Shown here: positions 14,366-14,604 of the stretch, piece by piece
Numbering within the stretch: position 1 is the stretch's first letter
Layout of the letters: the number at the start of each line of letters is the position of its first letter
NCBI GenBank assembly: GCA_036351435.1
Contig: JAZBPA010000038.1
Span: 1 to 14,604 of the forward strand
Direction of reading: 5' to 3'
Source: JAAUQA01 sp036351435
Lineage (GTDB): Bacteria; Pseudomonadota; Gammaproteobacteria; Competibacterales; Competibacteraceae
DNA length: 14,604 bases
Notes under the pieces: model-generated
The model's database searches: none
Told to the model about the DNA's origin: nothing
What the model saw: only the letters and a program-made list of their open reading frames with translations
Made by a program: the position numbers and the translations under genes

Positions 14366-14604
14366 TCAAGGGGTCGTACCAAACTGGAGGGCGGTTGCGC
14401 CCGCTGACGCCTTTACCGGGGACAACTGTGCCTGGTCGGCTTTCCGGCGGGAAACGGAAGCTTTGTACTCGGTGATCTGTAGCTGGGTTTCAGGTATACC
14501 GCGTTCGGTGATAAGCCACTGCGCCGCCGCATCCAAATCCAGCCGTTCGGAGGGAACCCGCGCGGCTTGGGGATCGCCGCCTAATTGTTCGATCAGTTGC
14601 ACTA
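14366..14604 (-). CDS. C-terminal part of an unknown protein (truncated by the window edge)
   Basis: About 79 codons of minus-strand coding sequence reach the window edge with no stop. An in-frame GTG at 14602 could be a start but is more likely internal. The visible part (LDLDAAAQWLITERGIPETQLQITEYKASVSRRKADQ, then a Ser/Ala-rich end) is not recognised. It ends 46 bp before the 506-aa gene on the same strand, so it probably belongs to the same operon. Confidence 0.55.
   Translation of the reverse strand, partial: VQLIEQLGGDPQAARVPSERLDLDAAAQWLITERGIPETQLQITEYKASVSRRKADQAQLSPVKASAGATALQFGTTP

Noticed and set aside
1..14604. CRISPR array, tRNA or rRNA genes
   Set aside because: No regularly spaced direct repeats, and no tRNA or rRNA landmarks were seen on either strand.

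Overview
The window looks like part of a conjugative or integrative element carried by a Gammaproteobacterium-like host of moderately high GC content. The host assignment is a weak inference from codon use and general protein flavour; nothing here identifies a species. The element call rests on two things. The left edge carries the C-terminal part of a type IVB secretion coupling ATPase (IcmO/DotL family). The right half carries a minus-strand operon whose central gene encodes a very large protein joining a DNA methyltransferase to a strawberry-notch-type helicase. That architecture resembles the DarB-like antirestriction or 'polyvalent' proteins of phages and conjugative elements.

Layout from left to right. 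(1) Positions 3-1337, plus strand: the 5'-truncated coupling protein gene. (2) About 1364-2541: an IS630-family insertion sequence 27 bp behind it, with its transposase split over two frames at a run of seven A's. (3) About 2542-6830: a patchwork of toxin-antitoxin modules and decayed genes. It holds an AbrB/MazE-type antitoxin with a PIN toxin (minus), a small unrecognised gene (minus), a PIN-toxin N-terminal remnant (minus), a HigB-HigA pair (plus) and a UPF0175-DUF3368 pair (minus). It also holds two decayed secreted-protein genes, at about 2805 and 5765, that share a duplicated leader of about 90 bp. (4) Positions 6876-14604, minus strand: a tightly packed operon. In transcription order it has a truncated unknown gene, an unknown 506-aa protein, a possible 14-codon leader ORF, the 1803-aa methyltransferase/helicase protein and an unknown 155-aa protein. 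The last two junctions use GTGA and ATGA stop/start overlaps, so translation is probably coupled.

Reading of the whole: two conserved conjugation-related blocks, reading toward each other, flank an accessory region filled with stability modules and a transposon. The toxin-antitoxin pairs would stabilise the element. The large protein would protect or remodel its DNA on entry into a new host. The 506-aa and 155-aa proteins, coupled to the large one, are the best candidates for undescribed partners in that process. No tRNA, rRNA, CRISPR array or clear rho-independent terminator was seen.
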